DNA from: Ciona intestinalis
Lineage: Eukaryota > Chordata > Ascidiacea > Phlebobranchia > Cionidae
Assembly (NCBI RefSeq): GCF_000224145.3
Contig: NC_020173.2
Coordinates: forward strand, 304,005 to 368,004
Reading direction: 5' to 3'
DNA length: 64,000 nucleotides
Shown here piece by piece: positions 1 through 12,929 of the stretch (its first letter is position 1; each line of letters starts with the position of its first letter). Made by a program: the position numbers and the translations under genes. Below the pieces are notes generated by a model. The model was not told the DNA's origin. It saw nothing but the letters and a program-made list of their open reading frames with translations, and ran no database searches.

Positions 1-525
1 ACTCATTCTAAATGTTTACGACATGTTGAAAAATTGATTGCAAAATAAATTTGCCCAAACAGCATATTACTTTAAAAAAGACCAACATTTTCTTGAAAAC
101 CGTATTCACATATTTGATGATAAATGAATGATCGAAGCTGTATTATTATCAGTTAAAATAAAACTTTAAGTATAAACATTCCACATATACGCAAGTATTG
201 TGTGTATACTGTATGTGACCTTACTATGTAAGCTTAGATTAAATATTAAGCTGCAACAACAGGCTGTATAGACTGGAAGTTATGTCACAATGACCTTTTA
301 TATGAACAAAAAAGAAGGTACGCAATATAAATTTAAACACAGTCTAAGTGTGTTTTTGGATCAAAGTTATGTTTTTTACTCACAATGAGTTGAATGAACA
401 ATTTTCCAACAGAGTGAGTCCTCAGGTAATATGGGGCAAGATATAGTATATTTATGATAAATTCGAGTAAAAAGAATAAAACCATTAATATAAAAGTGCT
501 TATTAACTCATATTGTGAAACTCAC

Positions 526-3500
526 CATCCACTTTTGCATATTCTGACACACGTGTGTAATTAACCAACGCAGCTTCTTCTAAACAATGTTTAATCACGG
601 CTCTAACATCTTCAGCAGGTACCGGGGTTACAATATCACGCATCATAACCTGAACAAATCAACCAGAAATTACTTTATGTTGTAGTCTAACAGACTCGGC
701 AGTTTCACGTTACGTGTAGGTAAAATGTAAACAACAACAGGTTTTATTAATGGCATGAAAATGTTTCCTAGCTTAAAAATTAACACTGAACAGATACAGA
801 TGAGAAAATAATAAAATAAAAGGTGTAAAAACACAAATGCAATGAAAGACAACTCACCCTCTCCAACAATGAGAGTGTTGCTTTCAATGCACCTTGTGGA
901 CGACCAAATGGAAAACAATATCTGAAGTGTGTGATCTGGTTCATGAGGTGATTCTTTAACTGGTCTTGTATCTCATCAAACCTCTGCTTCTCATCCAGTG
1001 TTATTGTTCCAATACCATCAGGTCTAAGTAAATAAGTAACAATATTACCATATTGAACCACACACATTTACTGTGTGACGGTTTAGATGAAAAATTTGTT
1101 TTTCAAAAGTTTGGATATAAAATTTACATCCCAGCACAAAATTGCTCTTTTAGATTCCCACACTTCCATACCTTGTTTTGAATAGTTGTGATGCACATAC
1201 CTGTTCCCATAAATATGGCTTGCGCAGAAAGCAAAGCTATAATGTAACAATGTCGGGTCAACCATTATCCCATTCCGGGCCCTTTCCAATAAATCTGTGA
1301 TATTAGGTTATAAGACAGTGTATCTTAGTATGAGCAGCCACCACCCAGTCATACTTGCCTGCTAGATAACATAAGTGTCTATGACAACCACGAACACCAT
1401 ATCTTGCACAATATTCATCCAATACAAATACTTGGCCAGGAGAGAACCAACCCTGTATGAATATTTAATGTTAAGATTCTAACTCAGTTGCAGTGAGACA
1501 GTAGACATGATATGCTTTGTTGGCTCAATTCTTATTGCCACAGGCTAACTTTAAAAATTGAAGTCTTAAATATGGCTTGGCACACTATGGAATAATTTAA
1601 CCTTTAACTATAAATAGCCTTCATACTCACTTTATCTTATAATTGCAAGGACAACATATTTAAAAAGATTATTTAAAGCTGTTTATGAACCACATACCAT
1701 ATGGTGAACACATTGCAACATGGAGTATTAATGGGACATGAATCATTCATACGGTGTATGTATGTAAAGCTGATTAAAATAATTTTGACAGATCACCTGT
1801 TATATATTAACTAACCCATTTCACTACAACAGTGTGGGGAAACACAACAAAAATACAATCTAGTACTGCCTACAATCTAGTAATGTAGTCTCTAGTACCC
1901 GAACTTGATCTAAATGAATGCAATTTTTACTTTTATACATCATTCTTATACAGCTAATAAGACTTGACTAGGTGGAACTTAAGTTATTTAGAGATTCCAT
2001 GACTAGATTTGTCTTATTTTTGTGCTGTAGTTAATTTTAGGTTATATTAAAGAATTTCTTTTTTGTGCTGTTTATAAACCTGTAATATAAAGTAAGTTCC
2101 GTCAAGAATAAAAACTACAAACGACACAAAGTGTACGAGTACGATCCACATACCAGGCATGAATAACTTTCATTGAGTCTGTGGTCCAATGTTAGTCTCT
2201 GCAACAACTCAAATAAACTTGAGTGATCATATTTACAAGGATCTGCTGATATAAAATCATCCATGCCATGTTTTCGTGCTCTGTCTGCATCTGTGGGGTT
2301 TGAGTGATGTTAGAAATACAAGAGAGAGAAACACAGTTACTGTCTTGCCAGCATATGATACTGTGCTTGACACGTTTTAACCTGAAAATTGTTCAGGTGT
2401 TACAATGTTCAGAAATAGTCTTTTTACTACTTTCTTAATACAAAAGTTAAACAAAATAGGCTGGTTGGGTGGAATATTTAAGTTGGATGTCAAAAAACAT
2501 TGATTGTCCAATCACATTATGGATTTGTGAGCTTCAGTATAAACCTTTTATCCTTTTTTGTTAATTACTTTGTTTGTTTGTGTTGATTTATTATTAACAG
2601 AGTGCAGTCCCATAATCAATGAATTAATTATTTAATGCAGAGACAGTCCGATTAATGAGAATCTGTCCACGCTTGCAACTTTTAATTGTAGCTGAGTGAT
2701 TTACATTAGTGCATACTGCAAACTCATTTCTTTTACAACTTGCTCAACCCACAGTGTAGTTTGTGGTTTGGGATTAAGAATGAGAATACACTATAGAGGA
2801 GTCAACGACCTCATTTTAAAAGAGTGACAGTTAATATTTTAATTTGTTTTTTTTTATTAAAATTCATTTTCTTGCTGCAAATACAAATAAAATAACATTA
2901 AAGCTTGACACATAATTAATCAATGCATGAAGGCAATAAGTATGACATATCAAGCAGACTTACAGAATTGTGAAATTGGTGCATCCAGCTGTCCATGCTT
3001 GCCAGCACTGAGTTTTTGAACTTGAGTTGGTGGTACAGGTTTGTGGGATTGGCCAGTTGCTCGGTACATTGCCTGCACCCACAGTATTCTGTCTTGTTCA
3101 TCATCACTGGTGACAATAACGATTTGTTTCAATTTTGAGTTACACGGAAGTCAAGAGACATTTTGTAGTAAGACTACTTTTCTATGAGAAACTCAGAATT
3201 GTTTCAAGGACTTTAGCATTTACAGTTTTGGATTAAGGTTTGGTAGTATTTTTATTTATGAAATTCCATAGCAATGTTCATACACATGATTACAATATTA
3301 AAATTATTTTTTGAAAACAAATAATTATTTATTAAGTTTTATCACCAAGATAAGATTTAACAAAGTTTTAATAAATATTTAAAGAATTATAAAGCAAAAC
3401 CTTGCAAACATAACCGAGTCTCCTTCCTTGACAGCATTAAAGAAAGCTCTTCCCCCTTCATGGTCAAGTTCAGGCACCGTGTAATCCACCGTGAAGCCAT

Positions 3501-6500
3501 CAAGCTGCATCATCTCGTTTGGTTCCGATTTTCGCTCTTGGTAGCTACACATTGCAAAGTTGTATTGGCTCACCTGGGAATAAGAAACGTCAGCAACATA
3601 ATTATAAATATTTTATGTCTGATTTGTGGCCAATCAATGAGAAATTAAAAGCAATTTGAAATGAGGAATTTTAAGTTGAGTAAGTGACTGAGAACAAATA
3701 TCTTTTCATGTGAGCTTTTAATAATAGCATAATATAATATATGCAGCCATGTGGATTATTCCCGGCAACTCGCACATGCTTAGAATATGTGAAAATGCAA
3801 CCTTAGTCAATTTTAATACATTCTGAACTTTAATAATAAAGTTTGCGCACCATGCACTAGTACTTCCAAATTACCTGCACAAGAATAAAATATCTCCTTT
3901 TCCATTTCTTCCACACGGACCTTCCTTGTGCCCACAAATATCCACAGTGTTTCATATTAAGCGGTCGATCCATTCTTATTGCAAGCTTGATTCGAATCTG
4001 AAAAAAAATACATTTGACCAGGGTTTCACCTGCCTTTCGCAATGAAACAGCTTAAAATATGTCAATTTAAAAGCGACTTGCTAATCAAGTCAGTAAATAT
4101 GCCAAAACATAACTAATCTGAAATCCAAATAGTTCTGAAACACTAGTAAGAAATAAGAATACCTGTTGGTCAGCACTGTTCTTGGGCACTTGCATATGAT
4201 ACCACTCTGGCGACTTGGGACTGTTTGGTGTTGGGTGAAGAACAACCTGTACGTTATTAATATAAGCTGTTTGATATGTTAGGTGGTTTAAAAAATCGTT
4301 ATTCCTGAATGATCTTTAAAATTAATCTTTATGGTATTTTACAAAAACATAAAAACAATATATATTATAAAGTAAACCATTCAAATTACATATTTGCATA
4401 TATATCAAATGTAACCCATAGAGATCACCAAAACACAAAAACAATATTCCGAAACATAGAATTTGCAATAGAAAATAGAAATAACATACCTTTCCCAGCT
4501 CCTTGTCATCAATAGACAGCATTCCTGTGCTTTCGGTAAAAAGTTTGACTTTAACGAGTGGTAGAGGGTGGGTGGTGGTGAAATCACCTTGTGTATCCCA
4601 TCTGTTATTTACATACACGTTACTATACATTATGCTATGTTTGAAAGGACTATAAAATAAATGCCCACATGCAGAGAAAGTGTAATAAAAGACCATAAAA
4701 TATGACATTAAGTTGTACTCCTTCCTAACGAGGCAGCTGCACTAACTTCTAAAAGATAAGAATGTAGTAATATCGTTGTAAATATTCATTTAATAAAAAT
4801 GTAATATTTGAATAGCTAAAAGGCTTGAACCTGTTTTGGACCATGATTCCCCCAATGTAATTATATAAATAGAAATACCTCTTTTCTATAAATGTAAACA
4901 AATTTCAAAAAGATACTTATGCCCCCGATACAAACAATTAAATATTCAATACGTGATTGGACCACAGTCCTTTATGTCACAGAGTAATCCACAGCAATTA
5001 CGATGCTACCATTAAAAGAAAAATCTATAGAAAAGGATAATTGCACCTTAATGTGCTTTTAACTGTTGGTTTGTCAATAATCAATAAGTTTGGCATCAGC
5101 ATTAAGCTAATCAATGCTCCAGCAAACTTACACAGGTTTGCTGGCTTCAGCTTGGTCTGTTTGCAGCTTTGCACCACCATCTGCTTCCATTGTACAATAT
5201 ACAATCTTATTTGGGGCAAGGGACTTAAGACCTTGTACTTCAATCACAACCACCTGGTAGAAAGATTACAGTTTAACACATTGCTATTTTGAACCAATTC
5301 CCAATCAGCATAATACCAGTACTCCTCAGTCAGTTACATTGTTTGCACTAATTGCAACGAAGGTAATAAAACATTTTTCTAATTTAAAAAAATGTAATAA
5401 TAGCAGTATGGTACAGAATAATTCTCGCAATTTTCCTATCACAACACAAGTGATCTCACAACTTAAAACAAATAAAGCTAGTACCTCAAGGGTAAACTGG
5501 AGAATGACATCAGCTTTAGAAAGTGGGGTGTCATCTTCATTTGATTGGTCCACCATGGAAATGGGGGCTTGCATTCTTCGTAAACCTCTCAGTGGGTAAG
5601 ACTTGTCATTGCTACCTCTAGAAACAGGGAGAGACTCAAGATTGGCCATCAATAAGTTAACCTGAAACAGATAACAATAAATATTTATAGATATGTGCAA
5701 TAATTACTTCTACAGTATGTTTAGTTGGAAAGCAATAACTTTATTATTAAAATTTATAGCTAACAAAAATTGCTAACGATAAACTTGTTAAATCAATTAT
5801 TTAAATTGTTTCTTTTCAACTAAAACTATTTTCATTTACAAAGAAATTTTAAATCACAAATATAAAAAATATATAAAACTGTTTAATTTTGTGTTTTCTC
5901 ATTTCGACATTAAACAAAATGGATTCATTTGACACGATTTAGAATTACAAACCACCTTTGAATTTCCCTGCGGTTTCATGTTTAAATTTATTAATTATTT
6001 AAACTTCAATTTAACTCATGTAACCAGATTAAACGGGACGAGTAGAAAAGTTTAATTGTTGCAATTAGATTAATAATTTCAATTATTGCAAAACATAATT
6101 GAATTTCTTTCCAAGAACGGATTTTTTTCAGGCAAATGTTTAATGTACATTTGATTGCAATATTTGGTAAATTCCTTAGTGGTTGTGAATTTAAATTATC
6201 TTTGAAACCTTATTTCCTCATTGGCACAACTGCTGCTTCAAAGGATATGTTGTGCTATTGTACAAAATAACAAGATTGAAATACAAAAAAATAACTTTAT
6301 AAATCTTATTTTCCAATATTTAGTACAATGTTCTTTTTGAAGTGATACAATGTTTTAATTTGATGTAAAGTAAAAACCAAAATATGAATCATATAATATT
6401 GGTTTGCATACTAAAAGCATAAGTGATGAACTTTATTTAGGTTTTATGAAAAATTAAACAAAATAAAATAAAGTAGGGCATAAAATTGCAAGCTCTACAC

Positions 6501-9500
6501 CAAGTCAAGCCAACAAAGTTTGATTGGTTAATGTATAGACCTGTACCATAAGCAGCACTTGAAAAGAAATTCATTAAACCTTTGTGGTTTAATCTATCTT
6601 CAATCACCTGCGATCGTAATTCATCGATATATTGTCCTTGAAGATGAGCCTCGACCTCATTTCCTTTGCGGTAGAATTTTGGAAAACGCCGCTGCCCCTC
6701 AATTTTATCGGCAGCGTGCATGCGGCCGTCTAATTCTCGTCGTATCGCTGCAGCTTGTTCGTCTGTGCTGTCCAACTATTACAACATTATGATTGTGAGA
6801 AATGAGTTTATTTGGTTGTGTGGTAATGTTTAGCAATAAATACAATTTATCGTGATTTTAGACACAGCTAAAACATTTGGTCATTTATAAACAATTATTA
6901 AACTTAAACATTCTGCAAAATTATCAGAAATCTACTATAAAAAATATGCAAACGAACACAATGCAGTTTAAAACATAAAATAATGATGGGTTTTCTATAA
7001 AGTGTGGGCTTAATATGTGCAACCAAGTTACCGTTTACAAAAACAAAATTACCTGGCATGCATTGTAAAGCAACTGGTGCTCAAACTTTTTAATTGACAA
7101 AATGTTCTGGAACATCTCGTACAATTGCTCCTTGCTTAGTATGAGCTCGGATGCCGCAGATGATGGGAGGCGGTTGCCAGGACGACGAGGATCTTCTTCA
7201 CCTCGGTATATGGCATCAAACTTGGCCATCCAAGAAGATAAGACCTGGGTAAGAAGATTCATTAAATGTAGCAATTTGTAGTTTAGAAATACTTACCACC
7301 ATGAATGTTGAAGTGCATGGTATGAGGGAGGGGTTAAAAATTTAAAATTAGAAGTGACATCATGTGTTTTGTCACACATAATGACTTGAATGTAAATAAT
7401 AAATAAGCAGTTGGTAATTTAGTAGTTTGATGGGCAGATAAGTACTAATCAACAATTAGTTTTTCTAATCTTAAATATGTTTCTACCAAAGCTGCATTAT
7501 ATAAAAGCTGCCACCAACTCTGAAACAATGGTCTCATCTAATAAAGTAAAGGTTCATTCATTCAATTTATGAATAAAAATCACCAGGGTTTCTTAGTACA
7601 TCTGCAGCAATTCCAACTATACAAAGAAATTAAAAAAATAATAAAAATAGAAAAAAGCCGATGCCACTCACAGAATACAAACACAGCACTTATAATTATA
7701 GTTTTATTTAAAATATTAAATTTAAAGACCATGCTGGTAACATTTTATACTTTATCAAAACATCTCGTGTCTTACCGTTTCTTTACTTAATCCATCAATT
7801 TCGGGCAGTCCTTTGACACGTTTTTCAATATTATTTTTAAAAACTTCTCGAAAATCATTTGCAGAGCAACCCCCACTTTGTACCATCCTCATTACTCTAT
7901 CACTCTTTAGAAAAACCTGCAACAACAACAATTAGCTACGTTATGTTATACACTATTTTAAACATATACAGGCTGCTTCATTATATATGACTGATAATTT
8001 GGACAACCCATTAGTGACCACTGGGTTGGAGCAATTGTCTTTAAGTGTCTTGCCGAAGGACACATACGCCCACAATGGCAGCAGCGAAGAGCCTTGAACC
8101 CATTACCTCTAGGTTAAAGACAGAAACGCTAACCACTTTGGCATGTCGCTGGTAGTTTTATCTGAATATTTTTATACATTTGCGCAAAGCATTAAAGAAT
8201 TGTGTACAATAACAAGTTGACTGAATATCATTATTCATTACATTATATAGTAACAGACATGTAATTTAAACAAAGCAGGCATGTACCTCAAAATAGCTCG
8301 ACACTGCATTGCAGAAAGCTTCATCTGCCACTATTTGAGTTTCACCGGATAAAAATGACGAAAAACGGTCTTTTATCGTCTGCAACTGTTGCTTGTTCAC
8401 CTACAAAGGTTTTTGATCATAGCTTACAAGCATTGTGAGAAGTTAAAACAGTGTTTAAAATAGTGACAACCTACAAGCAGGGTTTGGCCACCTAGTTTCT
8501 ATTTAAAATTATTAAAATTACAACTAAAAAAGACTTTGGAAAATATAAATTATGGGTTAAAGTTAAACGCTATGCAATTTAAAAGTTACCTGTTAAACTA
8601 CACAAGAAAAGAATATTGCTCAAAAGATTTAACTTAACAGGTAATTTGGTGGGGCATTTTTAATTTTTTTTTTGCATATAATGTATAGGCTAAGCCGCTA
8701 AGCTATTAGTATTACATTATTAGTATATCAGTTTTTACTGTAGTAATTCATTTCATTTTGGACAATACCAGCTGAAACCAGATTAAACCACACACTCAAG
8801 TGGTTGACCATGAGTAGAATCAAGACAAAAGCTTTGGTGATCAATATGTGACTAGTGAGAAATCTTAACAGTAAAGGACATTATTGATTTTGGATCAATA
8901 ACACAACAATCTTATCTTGATATTCAACCAAGGCCACACAAAAATAAAAAAAGTTTCATGTGAACTACTTGATATTATATTGTACATACAGGCCAACAGG
9001 CGATAACATACTGTGAAATATTAAAAGTAAGAAAATTAATTTTGTCGTTTTGATTTCACCCCTTTTTGCAATGTTTGTTATGTTTTCATTTAGCTACAAG
9101 TCCCCATTTTAATTTTAGTATTTATGGTTTAATTACTACAAATATTTAAAAAAGATAAGAGTAAAAACTGCATCTCTGCTTTGTATTTTAAAGTGGAAAT
9201 AGGTTTATGTACTATGATGTATACAGAATTATGAATTCACAGTTAGAGTCATTGTTTTATAAATTGTAAATATTAAATGTGCGTTCCTATGTTTAAACAT
9301 CTATTAGATATTTAATAGATAGAGTATTAAATTTCAACTATATTATGCATGTGAATATTGGCTCTATAAAATATCCTTATTTTTGCATACATTTAAATAC
9401 TGTATCACATTACACTTGACACGTTTGCAATCTATCTTAATTTTTCATCAGTGTGTTAGGTAACAAATGCAACATTGCCATTTTGCTTGAGGATACAACA

Positions 9501-10669
9501 TGATAAATACTGGCACAACACAGCTATGGGCTGATTACATCGTCATATCATATCCACTTTATCAACCACCTTTTTTCACCCTATCATAGTTTAAAAAGGT
9601 TTCTGCACCAGTAAATGCATTGCAATATAATACATATTTAAGTGTGAAGTTATACAAAAACACCTTTAATTCTAGAAAAAAGAATTCATAAATATTTGAA
9701 GCAACCACACCCTTGTTTTCATCTCATTAAACAAGCACACACACCATATGTTAGGCTGGCTTGGTAAACAAACAGAGCCAATAGAGTTAATTTTAGAGCA
9801 GAGTACGACTGTAGGTGGCCCACATAGTCTAGTAGTAACACTCTAAAAATAAACATTTTAATATAGATATAGATACTACACCTTACTATTAATTACCACG
9901 ATTTTTTTAGTCAGCTGATTAACTTTCTGTGCGTTACTTATTACAGAAGTTAGTCAGTCAAAATAAGCCGACTAATTTTAGTCCGATTTCCACTAGTTTT
10001 GTCGGTAGCCAAGAATGCCACCCCTGTTTCAGAAAACTAAAATTTAGCATCACTGCAATACTTTAAAACTTTGTATGTTGTATATGTTATAATAAAACCT
10101 AAATTAAGTCTGCTGCTAAAANNNNNNNNNNNNNNNNNNNNNNNNNNNNNNNNNNNNNNNNNNNNNNNNNNACAATTAAATTTTCACCTTAGTTTGTCTT
10201 CTAGCCATGTCAGTGGGTTGTTTTGCATTGAATGGATAAGAAATACATCTGAGGACAAAGATGTAAAGTTGGAGTCGCATCCTTCGCTCTTCCTCCTCCT
10301 GTTGTCGAGCCCTTGCATCAACATCCTCGCTTGTGGTGGAAGGAGAAGGTGAAGGACCACGGATTGAAGACTGACTGCTGTCCTGTTAAGAATATGTCAA
10401 TAAATGTTACGGTGGTATTTGACAAACCATTCACCATAACAATGGAAAATTATTTATGAAAATAGTTTTAGCTAGATTAGTAGATTACTTTAGTACTGGT
10501 TTAACAATGCATTAAATAGCCTACTTACTTGATTAGAGTTAACAGAGTATGAGTCTGTTTTGCTTGGTGATCTGGTTGGATTTTTGTTGGAATTTATTAC
10601 CAGAGTAGAAACCTCTTCCTCCACTTGCTCCACATCTGATTCATCTTCGCTTGATGATGGATAGATCAT
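526..10669 (-). CDS. CADPS: Calcium-dependent activator protein for secretion (CAPS/CADPS), 5' 18 exons
   Basis: CAPS primes dense-core vesicles for Ca2+-triggered fusion, binding PI(4,5)P2 and SNAREs at the plasma membrane. Exons in coding order: 10529-10669, 10188-10382, 8287-8400, 7776-7916, 7053-7244, 6608-6775, 5485-5661, 5132-5253, 4490-4601, 4163-4246, 3875-3997, 3401-3573, 2964-3106, 2154-2290, 1359-1452, 1201-1294, 858-1023, 526-650. All phases agree, giving about 833 residues of a protein usually near 1,300. The start [12 protein letters not shown] matches the family's acidic N terminus. Strongly conserved blocks include [28 protein letters not shown] (C2 domain, about residues 360-480), [13 protein letters not shown] (PH domain, about 500-610) and [13 protein letters not shown]. 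The C-terminal MUN-type region lies beyond the left edge. The donor after 1359 is GC, not GT. No TATA box is evident upstream. Identity is very secure; vertebrate CADPS versus CADPS2 orthology is not assigned. Confidence 0.97.
8013..8153 (-). repeat. tRNA-derived SINE copy in CADPS intron 3
   Basis: Read on the minus strand, the unit contains AGTGGTTAGCG (box A-like) and GGGTTCAAGGCTC (box B-like), spaced as in a tRNA-type RNA polymerase III promoter. A short tail follows, ending in GTGTCCTTCGGCAAGACAC. Two related copies lie at 15091-15218 and 61077-61125. The copies are diverged, so this one is probably old. It lies between CADPS exons 4 and 3, clear of the splice sites. Confidence 0.75.
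10122..10171. other. Assembly gap (50 N)
   Basis: A run of 50 N sits in CADPS intron 2, 16 bases from the donor end of exon 10188-10382. The round length suggests a placeholder of unknown size. The open frame crossing it has no meaning. Confidence 0.99.
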
Positions 10670-11790
10670 TGTTTCTTTTTGCCAACACCTTCTACAGATT
10701 AAAACATTTCCTGAAATAATTCTCTGTATAAAGGATTAAAGATGAGTCAATCCTTAACAGCAACCACCGTTATAGACACAGTTTCTGTTTACCAATAAAT
10801 GTTCTAGTTCCTGAAAGTACGTAATCTGGTGGGTTCTCCGTGCATGTGATAGTAATATAACTGGCACCGATTATGCTCTTCCCGTCTATGCAACGCAATT
10901 CAATATTACAGACCTTACCGAAAAGCTCTTAAGGTATATAATGTTTACATTTGACCTTTACTGCCATCTAGCGGACGACACAAAATATCTCAGCAGTTCT
11001 TATCCGTATAGGCGTTGTTTAACCATATGAAATACGTATACATAACGTATACGATACAACGAAAGAGAATAAAACTAGGTTTACCTTACCATACATACCA
11101 TAAAGTTTTTTTATCCCATGGAGAGCAATTGCAAAGATCTTGTTTATTAAAGATTCATGGCATCAATCGGAACGAATATATTACGACACTGGCAGTTGTA
11201 CTACTCGGTGTTTATACCACTCTGCCCAAAACCATAATATATTTTGAATTAAAGATATTGGGCATATTTGTCTAAGGGTCCCGACATTTGAAATATATTA
11301 CACACCTGCTCGGTTCTCGGTAGTAAAAGCGGACTGTTCGACAAACAAATATTGGAATGGCTGTCAAGTAATAAATAACGTGTTTTCTAGAAAACTGCTT
11401 CATTAACGAAAATAAATTTGATGGGTCGTCCAAGAGATAACATGGCAAACAAACTAAACTTTAATTGTCCAATTTACACAAACAGTCAAAACTTTACAAG
11501 GTAACTGTTATTTAGTAAATCCTATAAGAGAGTAAAATTTCGTGCATTTTAACCCACAAACTTTTACATATGTTTGTCTATCCGTACATTCACGTGCAAC
11601 GAATAAGAACATTCGTTGTTCAATAAATCGTTAAGTTTTATCAGGACCGTACGTATTATTTCGCTTCTGCCTCGACAAAGGTAAAGTGCCTTAACGACTT
11701 CGCTTATCGTTTCAGATATGCCTTTTAAATAGGCACTGTTGGGTCGACGAGGGCATATTTCCTTGGAATCTTTTTAAGACAACATTATCG
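10670..11790. other. Intergenic region between CADPS and the peptide gene
   Basis: The two genes are divergent, so this roughly 1.1 kb holds both promoters. No open frame with supporting splice sites was found. A TATA-like TTTTAAATAGG at 11722-11732 is suitably placed for the peptide gene. I see no clear TATA element for CADPS. Confidence 0.5.
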
Positions 11791-11881
11791 AAAATGTAAG
11801 TGTATAATACCCATTTTTCTTCAGTTATAATTTTGCTCAAGTTTGAAAATTATTCTGACCGAAACTTCGTATTTATTTTAG

Positions 11882-12831
11882 ATGAGGAAGTCTGTGCTTT
11901 TCGCTATTCTTGTCCTGGTTTGCGTGTTGGTGTTCACTGAGACATCGGAAGCGGTGGCGACTGCAAAACCCAAAACAACCAAGACTAAACGCTGGTGGGG
12001 CCGTCGTAGAACAACATCACGTCGAAGATGGTTGCTTTCACGTAGACGTAGAAGGTATGTATTACACATCTTATGCTGTCACGCTGTAAAATTCAGTCAT
12101 CTGGCGTCAGCAACACATAATACTCAGCTATATAAACAGTCTGCACATTAATAGCTAAATAGCAATTAATGTGACTTTGTTATAACAGACGTTCAAAGGC
12201 AGCTGCTAAATCTGATGAAATGGATGAAGACCTAGGTATTTATAAAATATATGTGCAATTAAAATATCATTGTATAAACACCAACAAGCTGAACACACTG
12301 TTTTTACAGATGAAGACGACTTTTCACCAGAAATCTTTGAAGACATGAATGATGCGGAAATTTTGGATCAAGTCCGGGACCACCTTGGCTTTAACGGTAA
12401 GTTACTTTTGTAACGACAACAAACTAACGACCGACCTGGTCCGTATTAGAAAGTATTTTATGTTTAAACAACGTTAATATTTTTATCACTCCACGCATGT
12501 TGAAACAATATTATGTATATATTAGGACCTGTCAATAATAAACCTTATATAGTCAGATGATTCCAAAAACCCGATTTAATAAGCCATATAAACTTTAAAG
12601 GCGCGTTGGGCATGTCATATCTTTCAACGTGAACTTAACCCAGTAAGTGTCAGTCACGACAAATTCGACAATACAGTCGAGGAACAATTAGATTACTAAA
12701 TTTTAAATTAGCCGACATACAACATACATCTTCTATATATAATAAATTTCATTTAAGATGAAAATGATGAAGACGATGATGAAGATATGTTCGATAACGA
12801 CGACGACGAAGCCGAAAATGCATTGGAATAA
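11882..12831 (+). CDS. Secreted cationic-anionic peptide precursor, candidate antimicrobial peptide
   Basis: Four coding exons (11882-12054, 12189-12235, 12310-12396, 12758-12831) join in consistent phase to a 126-residue protein. Residues 1-24 form a signal peptide (MRKSVLFAILVLVCVLVF, cleavage likely after TSEA). Residues 31-65 are strongly basic and Trp-containing (KRWWGRRR, then SRRRW, then six Arg in a row). Residues 67-126 are strongly acidic (DEDDF, DENDEDDDED). Signal, cationic core and anionic tail in that order is the layout described for hemocyte antimicrobial precursors in Ciona, where the acidic tail is thought to mask the core until processing. The core is not a sequence I recognise. 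The 5' UTR appears to be split: a donor AAAAT|GTAAGT near 11795 and an acceptor TTTTAG abutting the ATG. A poly(A) signal is at 12924-12929. Gene structure is well supported; antimicrobial activity is inferred from charge and layout only. Confidence 0.86.
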
Positions 12832-12923
12832 ACTTCATAAATTGACTACAAATTCATTTTAATTTTAACAACTTATATAATATACTAATTGTAAGGTTAT
12901 AGCTGTATACAATTCTAAACACA

Positions 12924-12929
12924 AATAAA
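12924..12929 (+). terminator. AATAAA poly(A) signal of the peptide gene
   Basis: AATAAA lies 93 bases after the stop codon at 12829-12831, a normal distance for a short animal 3' UTR. Confidence 0.75.
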
